Below, piece after piece: positions 61,459-64,000 of a stretch of 64,000 bases of DNA. The stretch lies in contig JAIXMN010000030.1 of assembly GCA_025716815.1 (NCBI GenBank), forward strand, positions 124,001 to 188,000. Reading direction: 5' to 3'. The notes below the pieces were generated by a model. That model saw nothing but the letters and a program-made list of their open reading frames with translations. It searched no databases and was not told the DNA's origin. A program made the translations under genes and the position numbers. The DNA is from Dichotomocladium elegans (lineage: Eukaryota; Mucoromycota; Mucoromycetes; Mucorales; Lichtheimiaceae). The stretch's first letter is position 1; the number at the start of each line of letters is the position of its first letter.

Positions 61459-64000
61459 GTTAAGGACAGGACTGGGTGGAAGAGGGAGAGGAGAAACAAA
61501 AGGGTTGATATCGATGAGTGATAATACCAACTAGCCATGCCGGTATCCCTTTATATATAGCTCTTAAACATGCTTTATGTGTGGTTATCTCTGTACCTGT
61601 GCACGTTATGGGCTAAAGTCGCTCGATACATACTGTGTCAGCCATAACAGAAAAAGGGACAGGGGGTGGATGTGTCTGTGTGTGTGATAATGTCCTTGCT
61701 ATTAGCATGTACGTGTGTTCCAAGACAACCGTTCAACAGTCCCTTTTCATATTGGTATAGAACCCACTCCACCTCCTAACATAATGAACGCCGCCAAATA
61801 GAATACCAAATATAAAGTCTCCTTAATGCTTTAAATAGAATAACACCGCAGGACTTGATAAACCATGGCGTAAAAGAGTGGCAATCACAGCAATAATACG
61901 AATAAGAGAAAACGGGTAATGGTAAGATCTACAGCAAGAAAAAGAAACAACTACTTCCGGTAATGCGATATACAGCTATGAAATGAATAATTGCGTATCA
62001 CAAATAGTACCATCGACAGTTGCGAAAAAAGAAGCAACCAATGGCACACATCACACACACACATCTATCTGTACAGTACTTTCTGTTCATGAATTAATAT
62101 GGACGCCCAAAAGTCGTGTGCGCCTCGGTTTGTCCATTTGCTGACCTGATTCGACACATGCCCATCCAGGAGAACGTCAAACATACTTGGATTGTACGTA
62201 CATAGCTCTTTTCATCGCCTGATATGGACAAACGCTCCGTGTCCGGTGATTATTAATACATTCGCGAACCTTTGTACAGGATGGCCTCTACTGTATTTGA
62301 TACATTATGCAAATATTGTTGGCACAGGCTCACATTGTGGGTGTGCGTGTATGTGTATACTTACGTAACAGATCTGCCTTTCTACATTAGATTCAGGAGG
62401 ATTTGCAAACTAATCCCAAAAGTACGTAGTAAAATCATGCGTTAGATACGCAGAGGCAAGACCGGCTGGATGGGGACAGTGGTCCCCATGGGTACGTATA
62501 CGCATGTGAGATGTAGAGATCCTACATGCCTCTTTTGAATGAGACCTCTGTACTATACTTTCTTAGGCAGTAACAATTGTTGCTGTAATGCAAACGTAAA
62601 CCACCATGCAGTATTTCCAGAATGCGACATGGCTTTTCAAATACACACATATATACACACACACACAGTACGTAATACCGCGTCGAGTAAAGTAGTCCTG
62701 GAGCTATGTACAGCACATGCGTATAATTCTTCATTCATTTCATTTCTTCCAAACGTGCGTACCTATGCAAGTGGAGTTTGGCATGCTGAGACCATACATA
62801 GGCCACTTTCATCTCCATGATAATATCATTAGGAGGGCGGGACAGCAATGATCGTTTGACAAGGAGATTTCCATCATATAGAATCGGTAAAGGTGTTACT
62901 CTCCTTCAACGATTACATGCGCTACAAAGCTTCGTCGAAGACTATGCTCGTAGATAGGGATTTCACCCCCCCCATACGATACAATATTTTCATGTGTCTC
63001 ATATATACTAGAACAGGTACCTCTTCCAATGTCTACGTCATGCCCTTATTTTTGACGAAAACGCGATGTATACAGATTCAGGAAGGGGTCTCATTGAAAA
63101 AAATGCTGCTATAGCTACTGCAGCAAAGATATGACGGGCATAAGAGACGTAAAGCCACCGGGTTGATGGGATCCATGTTGAACGCAGGAAACATGTGTGA
63201 CCCATAGATATTTCTGAACCGCTGGTCAATGGCTATGATAACGGCCCCCCAGTGACATGTGCAAAGTAGAAAAAACTATAGATTCAACCCATATTGTATC
63301 GTATCTGGTTGCCTTCATGGCAAGTTAACCATCCACAAAGGTTCACTTCTTGAGAGAAAGAATATGCTGAGAGCCAAGCGTGAGTCGGACTTAACATAAT
63401 ATTGCAGAGAATTTGGTAAAATTGCGAATAGATTACCATTCTGGCGTACAAATCACAGTACACAGAGGCTTCTATTAAGTCTTGGATGGGATAGGGAAGA
63501 TACAATAGCCGCCCGGTATGGTGATACCCTTGGTTCCCACCAAATCACATCACTACGACGAATTATCACTATAACGAGTTGGAATAAGCCCTGCTCGGTC
63601 AATATGGTTCCGTAAAGACGTATCATTATAGCGGGCGGTCACTGTAAACACGTAGGTTACCGTGATGAAGCGCGGTGGACTTATTGGCCAAGCTGAGCGC
63701 ATTCTTGAGTGTTTGATTATTTTTTCAAGGAGCCTTCTCATAAAAAAGAATTAGTGCGTAAATTATCAAACTTTCGTCCAGCATTCCAAAGGGCTGAGCA
63801 TACCACCGTTTTGAGCATAGGGGCGCAAACTGACTTAAAACAGCATGTGATTCCTTGGACCTGTTCATGATAGACGCCAATACGCTGTGCTGTCTCTTTG
63901 TTCGTCTTCATGAGCTACTCACAAATTTTGTTGCTTCAGGATTCCACGGTTGAATTCATCGCTTTCCGACCTCAATGGTAGTCGATATAAACCCCCTATT
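61459..64000. other. Right end, about 2.5 kb without a recognised gene
   Basis: Short random frames only, TG/TA microsatellites (62640-62670) and AT-rich sequence. Around 63545-63650 there are two similar short motifs (TATCACTATAACGAG and TATCATTATAGCGGG) that recall ends of pogo-like transposons, but no transposase is visible. Confidence 0.4.

Overview
The window looks like nuclear DNA of an early-diverging filamentous fungus, most likely a mucoralean (Mucoromycota). Genes carry many short introns of about 50-90 nt. Conserved eukaryotic housekeeping genes sit on both strands with little spacing. The accessory parts hold a gene family that I know, from memory, as strongly expanded in Mucorales, together with SWIM-finger genes and decayed Tc1/mariner and Harbinger elements. 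The species assignment is inference, since no rRNA or tRNA gene is present.

Layout. 1-16.4 kb is an accessory island: a Harbinger (HARBI1-type) relic at the left edge; a 3.1 kb palindrome whose arms each carry a damaged copy of the expanded family; an eight-copy satellite of about 167 bp; fragments of Tc1/mariner elements; a SWIM zinc-finger gene diverging from a near-complete family member (9795-12199); a 405 bp tandem array; and a Tc1/mariner relic abutting that array. 16.4-19 kb holds no gene I can support.

19-39 kb is a dense housekeeping block: a C2-domain/chitin-binding-module protein, a SAM methyltransferase, an AAMP/Sqt1-like WD40 protein, casein kinase 1, TELO2/Tel2, a candidate PAXX-like NHEJ factor, a ZRANB2-like splicing protein, RPS5 (uS7), an L-type lectin cargo receptor and the actin-capping protein beta subunit. 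39-45 kb is a second relic-rich stretch with a CobW-like fragment, an ING-family PHD protein and another Tc1/mariner relic. 45-61.5 kb is again dense: phosphofructokinase, Rad5/HLTF-type helicase, a small membrane protein, Surf4/Erv29, an Ett1/Nro1-like TPR protein, biotin-protein ligase and a secreted helical protein. The last 2.5 kb is non-coding as far as I can see.

Functionally this is not an operon-like system. There is a loose concentration of genome-maintenance and chromatin genes (TELO2, PAXX-like, Rad5, ING) and of early secretory cargo receptors (L-type lectin, Surf4), but nothing shows co-regulation. The most unusual property is at the splice-site level. By conceptual splicing guided by protein conservation, at least eleven introns use a GC instead of GT donor, mostly GCAAGT, spread over eight genes. 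Several genes also contain frame breaks at homopolymer runs, which may be assembly errors or real lesions.
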